A stretch of 64,000 bases of DNA from assembly GCA_034440575.1 (NCBI GenBank), contig JAOTOL010001337.1:580001-644000 (forward strand), given 5' to 3'. Numbering within the stretch: position 1 is the first letter of the stretch; every line of letters starts with the position of its first letter. Positions 12,609 to 24,540 of this stretch are shown piece by piece. Below the pieces are notes generated by a model. That model made no database searches, was not told the origin of the DNA, and worked only from the letters and a program-made list of their open reading frames with translations. The DNA is from Imbricaverruca yamaguchii (Eukaryota > Arthropoda > Thecostraca > Neoverrucidae). A program made the translations under genes and the position numbers.

Positions 12609-13309
12609 GATCTTAAACAAGCCGTGGTTCTTTCAGTGTGATGGCTACTTGCATAAACGAATGGCAATAAATGTGGATCGAATAAAATAGTGATATTATT
12701 ATGGTGAGACTGCTTAATGTACACTTTCCCCTCATAACACTTTTCACTTTGTGACCCCAGGAGTTCCTTGGCGTTACTAGCTTGCTACCTAGCTGAGGTG
12801 CTCCTGGGGCTACTTCTACTTATAAATGATGGTGGCTTATCTGCAAAAAAGACAACTAAAAAGATGAAAATACTTAAAATGAACTGTATGTATGAAGACA
12901 AATGACATCTAATTGGCATCCTGAGGCATTCCTAAGCTGGCCGTCCCATTGAATTGTTGGCGATGGGAAAGCCCAATAGCAATCGAGCCCGTAACAGTGT
13001 GTGTAGCCAAATAGGATAGGCTGCTGCATGTGAAACAGGGGTCGACATTAGCAAAAAGAAAATGTTTTGTCGATATTCTTTAATAACATTACGTTTATGG
13101 GCGTTGTTTGGAAAGAATGCATTTACAACCGCTAATTTCCCCTACACTATTTTGGCGTGGCAGAGCCGATATTGCTTAGGTTCAAGAGTGGAACTTTCCT
13201 TTTTGTCATGTCACCACTCGGCGGCCCTCCGGATCCTCTGGGCAGCAACCGTCGGCGCTTGACGTGCCGCCGTGACAGAACCACAATAATCCCGGAAAAC
13301 TTGACGTCA
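12609..13309. other. Unassigned sequence
   Basis: Lies between the TIR element and the 180-bp tandem repeat. No gene or repeat is recognisable. Confidence 0.3.
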
Positions 13310-13880
13310 AGAGGTAAAAAATGACATGGTTGGATATTTATCAAAGTAGTCGAATATGGCATCAGAAAGCAGGTGATTTTTTGCCGGGTTATTTCCGGTT
13401 TATTTGAGACAATTGGAAATTAAGTCGCTAACGTAGAACATCCGCTATACAAATAAAAGCAATACCCGGTGATAATTCGAGACATAAATCTTCGAATTGA
13501 GTGAAAAAAAATTACAGGGTTGGGTATTTATTAACGTGGTTCAGTATGGCGTCAAATGGTAGCTGACTTTATGCTGGTCTATTTGAGATCATTGGCAATT
13601 AATTCGATAATGTAGAACATCTGATATACAATTTAAAGTAGTACGATGTGATAATCTGTGACAGAAATTCTGGAATTTCGGGGAAAAGTGACATGGGTGG
13701 ATGTGACCTCATGGAAGTTATTGAAGAGAAAAGGTAGCACGTTCGATTCTAGTTTAGCCAAGAACACTGGAAATTGCACATCACACAGAAGATGTATGAC
13801 GTGTTTTTATCACAAGATGTTGAGTAGCTTATTGCTCCCATTTCACTTGAAGGGTAAAGTGACAGGGTGAAAATATTTGT
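13310..13880. repeat. Tandem repeat of about 180 bp, about three copies
   Basis: Units begin near 13,313, 13,500, 13,680 and 13,851 with a shared AAAARTGACANGGTTGG-like phrase. They also share TTTATTTGAGAYNATTGG and GTAGAACATCYGNTATACAA. Copies are diverged and the last is cut short. Confidence 0.65.
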
Positions 13881-14073
13881 AGTTAAAACGAACTTCACAG
13901 CATAAGAAAGCTTGTTCCAATGTTTTTTTTTAAATTTAACCATTAGAAAGCACTTGCACCTTCTATAGAAATCAGACTATGGCATTACTCAGAGGACGTC
14001 CACTTTGGTGGTGTTCCTTCACAAACCCACCACCAGAGCGGCGCCGCCAGTATTCTGTTCGCTCATGCCGCCT

Positions 14074-14410
14074 GAAATGTAGGTAGGGTTTTAGTCTTCC
14101 CTGTATGCCTATATTGTATAAGTGTTGTAGTAGGACTGCTGTGCTGATGATGTAAGCTTGTTTAAAATCCAGGAAGTCGGCGACCGCGGAGAGTTCCCTT
14201 GCCACCGCTTCCTGGATGTGTGTGATGAGGTAAGTAAGATTGTCTAAGTATGATCGGTTAGAAAAGAAGCTTGATTGTATAGGAGAGATTAGTGTTTGTG
14301 TTTGGATGATGTAGAGAAGACGTTTTCGACAGGGCGTTCGAACAGTTTGTGAAAGCAGCGAGTGGGTGCGTCAGGGCGGTAGGAGGTGCAGAGTTGAGCC
14401 CGTGTTTGGA
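14074..14410 (-). mobile_element. LINE fragment, upstream half of a split element
   Basis: The minus strand matches 40,650-40,960: an RT segment with the FLDFKQAY motif A (near 14,165) and NIGIQGRLKPYLHF ending at 14,074. The homologous protein at 40.6 kb continues without a gap into NRSFQV, which here is found at 10,245. This piece and 9,560-10,247 therefore form one element interrupted by about 3.8 kb. Confidence 0.75.
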
Positions 14411-16689
14411 TTAGGTATAGTTATGGTATAGTCATATGCATAGGTATAGGTATAGGTAGTTTGGGTATAGTCATCAGGTCAGAGCAACACCGTTTCATAA
14501 AATGCTGCTACGTTTTGCATAATTTGAAATTGAAGAACAAGTTTGCGACAAATCAGACTGTTTCTTGTCGTTGGCTGGACACATATGACAGTCTTGGAAA
14601 CACTAGTGATGCATGGAATTTACAGAGCTGACTAAGCATCACATCGAAGTCCAGCAAGAGTCCACTGGTTACTAACACACTTCCTCGTTGGGCTTTCGGT
14701 TCTAGTATTTGCTACTTCTCGTACCTACCTAAATCGGTATGTAGGTAACTTGCACACGCAAACGCACACACACACAAACACACACAGTCTTGTGAGCCGT
14801 GAAAAGCGAGCCACATGACTGTACAGTCACAACCGAGGACCACCATTTCTAAACGTGATGGAACGTTATGACGGAAGCACATCGTTGCCACATGGTGCTC
14901 GACCGTTACCAAATGTTGTTTGACACGATAAATTAGAACATCTGCGCTTTATGGCAGGTTGTACTTGCGAGGTCCAAGTGACAACAGAAGTCAAGTTGTG
15001 TGAAATGGGCAGATTATCGTGTATTTCGAGGGCCAAGTGTGTGATATACATGTAAAACCGAGGCCCATATTGACTGTTGGTACCTCCATGAATTTGGACA
15101 TCTTCAATGTCTAAACTAGTATTATTTATGTTACTATGTGATCAACTGTCAGGGCACATTTACTATGTGGTCAAGGATTGCGGTGACGTTGTACCCCACA
15201 CTTCAATGCTGATTTGTGACGTACTCATGCTGCGCTGTCATGACACCATCTGGCTGTTGTTGATCTTCCTCTCGATAAGACCTCTCGATTGTTTAAAGAA
15301 AAGAGCTAGGTTGATTAGTCTAACAGGATTGTTCCCTAGGCAAGAGGTCAATAGTATGGCATTGGTGGGTGGTTCACCAAGCACGGCAAGAGGGGCCCAA
15401 TGAATGCAGGCAATGTGTGCTGTCAATTTGCTATGCGGGGCCCACCCAAAGTGTCCCATGTTAATTCGCCAAGTTTTCCTGGATAACTTTTCTCACCCTG
15501 TCTCGGGGGGGCATTATAAGCCCCCTTATGAAATTTAGGTATAGCCACCCGTCCCAATTTCGTCTATTGTGTGCATGGACATGTGGCGCATCTCCTCTGT
15601 GCCAAAGAGTCCAAAAATTCGATACGATCTGAGAAAGAGAAAATTAACTATCAGGAGAGAGAACGGCCTTAATCGTTTTTTCTTGTTTGCCCCACTCGCG
15701 TTCCTATATATCATTTTGATTTTTCCGCTGTTGGGCTACCGGTTCCGTAAGGGTGCACAAAGAAGTTACGTCCGACAATTTCTGTGTGCACCCTTACCCT
15801 TACGACAAGAACCGTTCGACAGGATTTGAGAAGTGGTGCAGCAAGTTCTAGGGGTCTGTGATCCCCTTTCCCGTATTTTGTTCGGGGGTGGGCGCTCAAA
15901 CACCCACGAGGGCCGTTCACAATTCGCTTCTAAGTGAGGTTCTTTCAGATGCTGGAAGACAGCGTGAAATATCTAGTAGCGTCATTGTCACACCGCTTAA
16001 CTGGCAACATTTAACGCCTGTGGCGTTCACGCCTCCTGCCCTCACCCGGCACTTTTTGCCAACGCCGTATGGGCACTTCGGTGCCGTCCCGGATATCGCA
16101 CGAGGCTTACTGAATACTCATACATTTACCGATTGCTGTTCGCTATTATTACACCCATTGTTGTGCACTGTGTACAGCCGAGATCGACTACCTTCAGGCC
16201 TGGCAAGCCCCGGCCTTGAATACCATTATTAGTCTGTCCCGCTGTATTTTCTGCTAGCGGGGCAGACCAATAGCAGTCTACCCCGATGTGGTCACTATTC
16301 AGCGATTGCACGAAACATACAATTCACGGAACGTTACCTACGTCCGCCCTGCGTGATTTTAGCGGGGCATTCTGCAGCGAGCATAGACTGCGTCGGGTGG
16401 TTGTTAGCGCCTGGAGCTGCTTCTATGCCGACCGGAGGGACTGGCCGGCTGCTTCGTGAGTGGTGTGTACTGGCTGTGCAACGGGAACCTGGTCGCATTG
16501 CTGATTGTCGCTGGGGGATATGTGGGCTCCAAACCCCAATACTCAAGGCGTGAGCACAGAGAGAGGAGAGAGGGGGGCTCGGCCGTGAAGGGCCACTGGA
16601 TCGATGAAAGGGCACCGGGCTCAAGGAGAGGATTTTGGAGTTTAGGAGAACATCGACTGCGTCTGCCATGCAGGCTCAAGCACATTGTC
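14411..16689. other. Unassigned intergenic sequence
   Basis: Contains TAGGTATAGGTATAG simple repeats (14,415-14,475), an ACACAC-rich tract (14,756-14,787) and a hairpin at 15,748-15,800 whose arms (GTAAGGGTGCACA... and its complement) pair over about 18 bases. Open frames of up to 124 codons carry no motifs I recognise. Confidence 0.35.
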
Positions 16690-17540
16690 CCGGGGCGATG
16701 AAGATGGCCTCAGGTCAACGGAAGGTGCTCACGGGCAGACGATGAGGACCCTGTGCTGGGCCAACGTGGGCTTCTAGGCCGACCAAGAGGTCTCCGATCG
16801 TTGGAAGTGCTCCCGGGCTGACGAATGTGGCTCCGAACCAATCTAAAGGGCCCCTGGGCTGATGGCGGTGCTCAAGCCGAAGGAAGTCTCATGATTTGAT
16901 GGGGAGGTCGAACACTTGAAAATGGACATCCAGCCTCACGGAAAAGGCCCTGGATCGTTAATGACGACCCATGAGGCTATGGAGGGGCTCCATTTGCCGA
17001 AGATGACCTCGTGTCATCCGAAAGAGCCCCTGGGCCAACCCATAAGGTTTAAGCCGTGCAGGAGCCTCTGCACTGATGGATGGAGCCCAAGCCGTTGAAA
17101 GTGAGGCTGCTGTCTGACAGAAGAGGTCCTGGATCTCTAAGGAGTTTATTGGTTGATTCACGACACACTTCATGCACATTCACGGCTAATAGCGCCACCC
17201 ACACTGTTTCGCCGGTGGGCCGCGGGATTGGGAAATGTCCTGAGTGGCGCTAGAGTCTTACCCTGGACATTTGGTACCCGTAGCCCGACACCTTAACCAC
17301 TCAGCCATCTCCGCCCCGATCTCTAAGGAGGGCCCCTGAGCTGATACCTAGCAGCGAGAGGACCCCGATCCATCGAAAAGGTTTCGAAGCCGGTAAGAAG
17401 CCACAAGGGGCAGGCATATGGGTGAAGCAGAACATGGGATCCTGGAGTGATGAAGGAGGTCCAAGCTGCTAAAAAGAAAGAGGCTTCTGGCAGTATCGAA
17501 TGTCATGAGGCCTGAAAAAAAGCTCCCGAGCCGAAAGCTG
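16690..17540. repeat. Irregular GC-rich repeat tract, interrupted by a SINE
   Basis: Phrases such as GGGCTGAYG, GCCGAAGRG, GAGGTCC and GGGCCCCTGGG recur at irregular spacings of about 22-30 bases from 16,690 to 17,144 and again from 17,331 to about 17,540. The SINE at 17,145-17,317 sits inside this tract. Confidence 0.4.
17145..17317 (-). mobile_element. tRNA-derived SINE, copy 1, with 13-bp target duplication
   Basis: On the minus strand the element starts at 17,317 with a head like tRNA-Leu/Ser: GGGGCGGAGATGGCTGAG, TGGTTAAGG (A box), and a degenerate B box (GGTAAGACTCT). A body of about 100 bases follows, then a tail ending AACCAATAAA at 17,145. The direct repeat GATCTCTAAGGAG flanks it at 17,132-17,144 and 17,318-17,330. 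SINEs are moved by LINE machinery, which fits a target duplication of this length. It shares head and body with the copy at about 20,303-20,474. Confidence 0.88.
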
Positions 17541-18089
17541 ACGGGACGTGCTGGGTCGCCCACCCTCACAAATATCAAGGCCAAAGAGGTGTGTTGCTCA
17601 CCGTCACAACTAGCACCGTGCAACGGGCAACCTCCGCATCCAGGACTGCATCAACACCAGGGACGGGCCGAGGGGGCGCGACTACCCCCTTACAATCGAG
17701 CAGGTGCGCAGAAGGAAAGTTATCATACCTACTGACTGTAGGGAAAGCTGGTGTTGTAGAGAAAGAGGATGAAGGACACGGATGTTGAGAAGGGATGGAC
17801 ATTGGAATGGAGACGTGGGGATGGAAGGATGAACGAGGAACACATGGGCTGGCCCCCCACCGGTAGACTAGTCCGCCGGATCATTGGATCACTCAATCCC
17901 CTGCAACTCCACCAGGGGGAAAGCGTGCGGAAAATTTCAAAATATTTTGATCCCATGGGTAAAGCCCCATCGACTGCGCCCACGAAAATCTATCCTGCTG
18001 TTGTTTTTAGCCACTGACTTCCGCAGTTATGCTTTGCGTTGAACATTTCGACATGGAACTAACTATACTTGGCGATGTTACACTTGGCT
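17331..18089. other. Repeat tail and unassigned sequence
   Basis: The first 200 bases continue the irregular GC-rich tract. From 17,540 to 18,089, outside the inverted duplication, nothing is recognisable. Confidence 0.3.
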
Positions 18090-18399
18090 CGTCAGTCTGC
18101 GCCACCTGGTGTACACATCGTACGCAATGTCTCAGACTAGGGCAGAGAAACGGCCTGTATTTCAACAGTACAAACGCTGGTGACAACCAGCTCAACGCTG
18201 AGCCACATCATCGGACTTCCAAACCCAATTAATAACCATGTTCGGCGTTCCACAATATGCTTCGACAACACCAACATCAGCACAGTCGATGTTAGGTGTC
18301 GAGAGTTCCCATGTCACAAACGTCAGCACACGAACGTCAGCACACCCTTCAGCGTCAGCCTTCACGTGCAGAACCGTTCACACCCTCGCTGACAAATAT

Positions 18400-18649
18400 C
18401 TGTTATCTTACACGCAGGACAGCCCACCAGTGTGGGCTTTCATGTGTCTAACCAAGGGAGCCGTCTCAGGGAACGCCCTGCCTCATACCTCACAGAGATT
18501 CTCCGGTGTGGATTCTCATGTGACGAACTAAGCTGATCTCGCTACTAGACAACCTCTCACAAATCCCTCATGTGTAAGGCCGCTCCCCGGCGTGGGTTCT
18601 CATATGACCAACTACATGTACCTTGACAATAAATGACCTGTTACATGTC
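18400..18649 (-). pseudogene. Decayed zinc fingers beyond the stop of the left gene
   Basis: Minus-strand sequence past the stop at 18,650 still shows finger linkers (HTGE/GERP-like) and H-x3-H halves, for example near 18,441-18,470 and 18,580-18,610. Frames are broken. The stop itself arises where the conserved TACACATGTGAGACA of other fingers reads TACACCTTGTGAGAC, a local length change that shifts the frame. Confidence 0.7.
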
Positions 18650-20115
18650 TCACAAGGTGTAGGGTCGCTCTCCAGTGTGCGTTCTGATGTGACGAATTAA
18701 GCTGTCCTTGCTACTAAACGACCTGTCACATTCCTCACATGTGTAAGGTCGCTCTCCGGTGTGGGTTCTCATGTGACGAACTAAATGTCCCTTGACAGTA
18801 AATGACCTGTCACATGTCTCACATGTGTAGGGTCGCTCCCCAGTGTGTATTCTGATGTGACTAATTAAGGTGGTTCTGAGAGTAAACGACCCGTCACATG
18901 TCTCGCATGTGTAAGGTCGCTCTCCAGTGTGCGTTCTGATGTGAATAACTAAGCTGTCCTTGCTACTAAACGACCTGTCACATTCCTCACATGTGTAAGG
19001 TCGCTCTCCCGTGTGGGTTCTCATATGACGAACTAAATGTCCCTTGACAGTAAATGACCTGCCACATGTCTCACATGTGTATGGTCGCTCTCCAGTGTGT
19101 ATTCTGATGTGACTAATTAAGTTGGGTTTGAAAGTAAACGAACTGCCACATGTCTCGCATTTGTAAGGTCGCTCTCCAGTGTGGGTGGTCATATGAGCAA
19201 CTAAGTATGACTTGACAAAAAACGACCTGCCACATATCTCACATGTGTAAGGCCGCTCTCCGGTGTGGATTCTCATGTGACAGACTAAGTTTCCCTTGGC
19301 AGTAAACGTTCTGCCACATGTCTCACACGCGTAGTATTTCTGTCCTGTGTGTGTTTTCATGTGATTAAGTAAATACCACTTGACAGCAAACGCCCTATCG
19401 CATACCTCACACCGGTGAGGTCTCTCTCCGGTGTGGATCATCATGTGTCTGTGCAAAGTCCCCGATCCAGCAAACGTTCTGGAACACAATCTGCACGTGT
19501 ATGGCCGCTCCCCGGTGTGGGTTCTCATATGCACTATCAAATCCCTCCTGGCAGTAAACGTCTTGATGCATTGATTGCACCGGTGAGGTCTCTCTCCGCT
19601 GTGGATTATCATGTGTTGATTCAAACTCTTCGATGTAGTAAAAGCTCTGGAGCACAATCTGCAAGTGTATGGTCGCTCCCCAGTGTGGGTTCTCATATGT
19701 AATTTCAAACCCATCTTGGCAGTAAACGTCTTGATGCATAGATTGCACCTGTAAGGTCTCTCTCCGGTGTGGATTCGTTTGTGCTTATCCAATGTCGACG
19801 TTTGAAGAAACGTTTTGGTGATTTGGTTTGAATGTCTGACAAGATTATCGCCACTGGACAACTTCGTACCCGCGTGCACTCTGCGGTGTTGAAGCAGACA
19901 TGCACGTTTCTTGAATACATTTCCACATACGCCACAGTCATACGAACTCGCTGCAGACTGAGTCGTGGGTTGTCGCGAGGTGTCGTTGGTGCGCACAGAC
20001 CACTGACTGCTGTTGCTGTAGTTGGCGCTGTTAATATGGCACTGCGATGCAATTCCAGAGGTCGTCTGCTGAAGCAGAAGACCCTTCCCACAGTTGAAAC
20101 GAAACGCAGTAGCAC
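18650..20115 (-). CDS. C2H2 zinc-finger protein, left copy, exon D (finger exon)
   Basis: The exon opens after a TTTTCAG acceptor at 20,116-20,122 and stays open to the stop at 18,650. It encodes 14 complete C2H2 fingers of the C-x2-C-x12-H-x3-H type joined by TGERPY linkers, plus one relic (TFLQTSTLDKHKRIH) that has lost its cysteines. The first finger (YDCGVCGNVF) stands apart from the rest. Fingers of this class usually bind DNA in tandem, so a nuclear sequence-specific regulator is likely. The three fingers nearest the C-terminus repeat the preceding three almost exactly, a recent tandem duplication. The protein ends PYTL immediately after a linker, followed by decayed fingers. With exons A-C the protein is 634 residues. 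No KRAB, BTB or ZAD domain is visible. Confidence 0.9.
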
Positions 20116-20302
20116 CTGAAAACCAAGACAGCGATTCATAAGCATGCTACCCTTTGACAGGGCACGATAAGCCTGGAGCTTGAGCAGCACGGCCTACACG
20201 ACATTATTTACAATGAGTTAGCAAATACAATGACTTCAAAGAGTCGACGAGTCTGGTCCCGAATAGGACCTTCGTCTTCTATTCTTTCAGATGCTGTGTT
20301 GT

Positions 20303-20474
20303 TCATTGAGTGATTCACAACGCACTTGATGCACATTCACGGCTAATGGCGCCGCCCACGCTGTTTCGCCGATGGGCCGCGAGATTGGGAAATGTCCCGA
20401 GCGGCGCTAGTGTCGAACACTGGACCCTTGGCACCCCTAGCGCAACACCTTAACCGCTTGGCCATCCCCGCCCC
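20303..20474 (-). mobile_element. tRNA-derived SINE, copy 2
   Basis: On the minus strand the head starts at 20,474 with GGGGCGGGGATGGCCAAG, CGGTTAAGG (A box) and TGTTCGACACT (B box, closer to the tRNA consensus than in copy 1). The body matches the SINE at 17,145-17,317 throughout, including CATTTCCCAATC and GTGAATGTGCATC. The tail boundary near 20,303 and the target duplication are unclear. It lies in the left zinc-finger gene's last intron and is absent from the right copy's much shorter intron. Confidence 0.85.
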
Positions 20475-21462
20475 TTGAGATCCTGTGCGAACTTTCCTGA
20501 ATAATTGCAGCTATATATGAATAGCATTGCTATGCCACACAACGTGGTACACAAACCCCTAATTAGCTGAACAGCTCGTCACACCGTTTCAGTATCGGCA
20601 CCAGGAGACAGTGTGTCCACTGCCCAAGTAAACTCCCGGGAAGGATGAGGCGGTATGTCAGACCCAGCACCCGTGCCACCCGTTCAGCTTACACGGACGT
20701 CGGAGGTACTGCGAACACAACCATCATGGCAACTAGCATTGCTCGACAATCAGTCTGGGAGTACCACGGCTCGAAGGAAAACACTGGGTTTGCCATTATA
20801 CTTCCCGGTTCGAGTGTAAGATATAATATAACAAGCCAAGCCAATAGTTAGCACGTTGTGTAACTCACTTTGCGTGGTAAGACACCATACGACAGAATGA
20901 ATGCAGCATGATAACATAACGGAGGAACCAAATATATCAGCGCATGGGGACGTGGGTACCTTATACCATATTTCTTCGAAGCGCAATCGCTATGGTACTG
21001 CAAGAGGAAGTAAACAAATAAACGGCTACGTGCGGTCGGTGTGCCAGTGGCCATCGTTACAGCAGAACGCTATTGGGCCTCAATCTGTAGAAGGGAAACT
21101 TCACCCTCTAAGACCTGAAGATGCATTCGTCCAGCTAGAAAACTAAATACCTAAATTAATTATACTGGTCCAGCTATCCTTTTTGGATATACAAAATGTG
21201 AACGGCTGCAATGGAGAAATGTTGAAAGGGAAACACAATCTGGTCTGGGAAAAGTATCAAAACCATTTGGAATTGAGTTGTTGTTATTGAAGTTTAGGGG
21301 CGGATCGTTGGGATTGAGTGCATGCTTTAAATCGCTAAGTTGTGCGTGGCTGTGTGTACTTCACTTTGAGTGGTACAAAACACCATCGTCTTTGCACGTC
21401 TATACATGTATATGTAGTATACGGAGCAGAAAGGAAGCTAAAGGGCAGATATATGATGTCTC

Positions 21463-21806
<344 letters not shown>

Positions 21807-22037
21807 AATGAATGTCCTGTTTACTTGTTCTCATCTCTTGCATCCACCATTGGAAAAACGACTGGCACAGCAACTGATCGTGATGCATCGTTACCACTCG
21901 TCCTACAACACCCTATAAATTTCCCGACGAAAACGTAATTCATACGCATTGAGTGATAAATCAGGATTCAGGGGATTCAGAATGGTAAAACCGCCATGGA
22001 AATGTCGATTTCCCAGCTCTATGCGAAAAGCACCACC

Positions 22038-22096
22038 GTTGCTAGGCAACCAGTTAACGAGTCGCAATCCTAACGGAACTGCTGTTGCTGGGCAAC
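22038..22096. promoter_or_regulatory. Two X-box-like palindromes
   Basis: GTTGCTAGGCAAC (22,038-22,050, a perfect palindrome around its centre base) and GTTGCTGGGCAAC (22,084-22,096) fit the RFX-factor X-box pattern. They are 46 bases apart in the enlarged intron. Function is inferred from motif only. Confidence 0.4.
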
Positions 22097-22402
22097 CAGT
22101 CAGACATTGCCCTCCTGAGCACACCGCTGTTGTCAGCAGCCCACCATCTTATAGTGCTGTCAAACACCACCGACATGCAGACTGCACCCACAGCATGGAT
22201 TCAAGATTATCGAATGCATGCAGGAAAACGGCCGCGATGCAAGAAAACTGCACGTGCAAAGCTTTTTTTTTCTTTTCTCGTGTCATCTAAGTTGCACATG
22301 TCAGTGTACTATAAAGTATTACAGTGGACGGTAGTGAGAGCTAGAGAGCCAATGATGCAGCTTCTCACTCCTGACGAAACTGCCGTTGGTGATGAGACTC
22401 AC

Positions 22403-22542
22403 CGATTATGGTTCTCAGCGATTGTTCTAGTGTGGCCAAAGCACGTGCACTTCTGAAAACGAGATCATATCTTATAGTCGCGGTCACAATACACAGAGGT
22501 AGTTTGTAGTGCATACCTAACGAGGCCCAGGGTGGGACAAAA
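22403..22542 (-). CDS. Zinc-finger gene, left copy, exon C
   Basis: 140 bp, phase 2 in and phase 1 out, encoding PMHYKL-like sequence replaced here by GMHYKLPLCIVTAT and ending LRTII plus one base. The donor is CG|GTGAGT. The acceptor is taken at GAGCAG|T because this phase joins exon B; its pyrimidine tract is weak, so an alternative is that translation starts at the ATG at 22,514. The right copy (46,066-46,205) has the same length and 30 or so identical residues with no indels. I recognise no domain. Confidence 0.65.
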
Positions 22543-23469
22543 CTGCTCCTAGCTTTTTATTATGGAAAACATCACCCTCTGCGGTAACGTATGTTATTAC
22601 TGTTTTCCTTATTTAGAGGGTGAACTTGTTTTGAACACTGAATAATGAACATTGAACATTTGTTTTCTTGTTCCGAATTTCCGGTGATCCGAGTCATCGT
22701 CCGAATTCCTGAAAGAAAATCCAGTACTTCCCGCGATATATTTTGCTCAATGGTAGGTAGAGGGTTCAGAAACAAGGAACTTAAAGGCGTTGACGCCACG
22801 CCCTTGAGGTAGCAACGACAGTTCAGATGCGCTCCTCGGTAGTTAGTTATTAGGGCTTTAGGTACGATCCTCGTTGCAGCGCTTCTATTTCCAGCTGCAA
22901 GCGATCGACCACTGCTCACGTGGCCTACGCAGACGTTTACCTACTGAGGGCGGGATATATAATTCAGGTGGAAAATAATGCAGTATGATGGCTGGTATTA
23001 AATCTCGTATTGAAGCCTTCCTTCTACGACGGAGCAGGGAATTTCTTCCCCCACGCGCGGATCCCCAGTAGTCGACTAATAGTTGCTGGGACTTTGAAGA
23101 GCTGGTGTAGGCGTTCCAATCCTGGCCAGCGGAACTCGGAAGACACACACAGAGGCCCAGGCAGTACAACGTTGGCCACGGCTCTAATCCCAGAGATGTC
23201 TGGGCAACTGTCGAGAACACCAGTCCCAATAAGGGGAGTGGGAATACGTTTCTCAGCCATACCCACAGCATTGGCTGTGGTTAAAAACAACCGCTTGCAA
23301 AACCGTCACCTGACATCTCTTTGCAAGACCCACGAAGCTCCCACAAATGATGAATACCAAAAGAGCACAATTGGACAACTGGACAGAACCTCAAGCCGCC
23401 AGAAAGCTTCCGCGACCGTAATCGGCAGAGAGCGTGAAAAGGAACCCAGGATCAAATACAACTACTTAC

Positions 23470-23603
23470 TCGAGTGTTTCATCAGGTAGGAAGCCAGGGA
23501 AGTCGTACGGCGGAGACGGCGGACCAATGGAGGCGAGATCTTCAATCGGCCCGCCGACTGGCGCCAGCGGATCGGTCGCCACGGCGACAGAGGCCGGTCC
23601 ATC
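23470..23603 (-). CDS. Zinc-finger gene, left copy, exon B
   Basis: 134 bp, phase 0 in and phase 2 out, acceptor ACACAG|GATGGA and donor CTCGA|GTAAGT. It encodes an acidic, proline-rich stretch (DGPASVAVATDPLAPVG, then IEDLAS and PPSPPYDFPGF). The right copy (44,970-45,103) keeps the length, frame and both splice sites. No known domain is visible; it may be a linker or effector region. Confidence 0.65.
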
Positions 23604-24540
23604 CTGTGTTTAGAGAAGCGTTGTCGGGACCACGCAGTGTTCCCAGTCATCAGGGTATCGATCGAGGCCTGCACACGGTTATTCATCGCATTTGCACTCT
23701 TAATTCTACCGTATTCGCAGTCTTCACCGCATACTGAACCGCGTCCAAGCTGGGAGTTCGAATGTACAATGATCAGCAATCCATATACATTAGGGTTTTC
23801 ATTATTCCATGATGTTCCGAGTTTGCAAGGGCTTACTCCATCACTTTAGAGCAATATGGCTAAACACAGAATGCGTGAAGCTTGGTAGGAATTCAAGAAT
23901 GTTGCAACAGGTTGTATCGCACCCTATGTTGGAAAAAAACATTGTATTTTGTTTTCCTTTTCACGACACTGAGACGGAATAACTCCTAACACACTGAAAT
24001 CACATACCTCCCACCACACTACATGCACCACAGATTCTGCTGTACCTTCTGGGCACACTGGTGCCATTTTTATCGATATTCATTATGAATTGGCGGTGTT
24101 AGCGCTTCTCCAATCCTTGTACCCGATCCCCCGCTGGTGGTGCCATCTACTGACTGAGCCATCAACTTCCTGCCCAGACTCCATTCGTGTTGAAAAAGAA
24201 CTGGCGTTTGTTGGTATTATGCAAACCAATACATTTTGTACTCCAAGATTGTAACTAGACTAAAGGAAATATTTTGCAGTCCAGAAGGGAAAATGAAGAA
24301 CAACATTTTTGGAAGGAAGAACAACAAGCAGTTGGAAACTTTTGAGTGATACCAATTAAAACTCCAGACAGGAAAAGTTGTGAGCACCCTCACCCTGGGG
24401 GTGCTACAGAGGCTAAGTCAAAACAAGCAAAAGACCACAACAGATCAACTAAGAGTGTAAGAGTCATCATTGTGATGCAATGAGCACACAATGAAAATGG
24501 CACAATGACTGAAAGGAACAGGAGAGTGCATACTGCATAC

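Noticed and set aside
15748..15800. Transcription terminator hairpin
   Set aside because: The stem is real, but rho-independent termination does not apply in this genome and no gene adjoins it.
19407..19748. 113-codon frame inside the left zinc-finger exon
   Set aside because: It is out of frame with the C2H2 fingers and merely echoes the 84-bp finger period.
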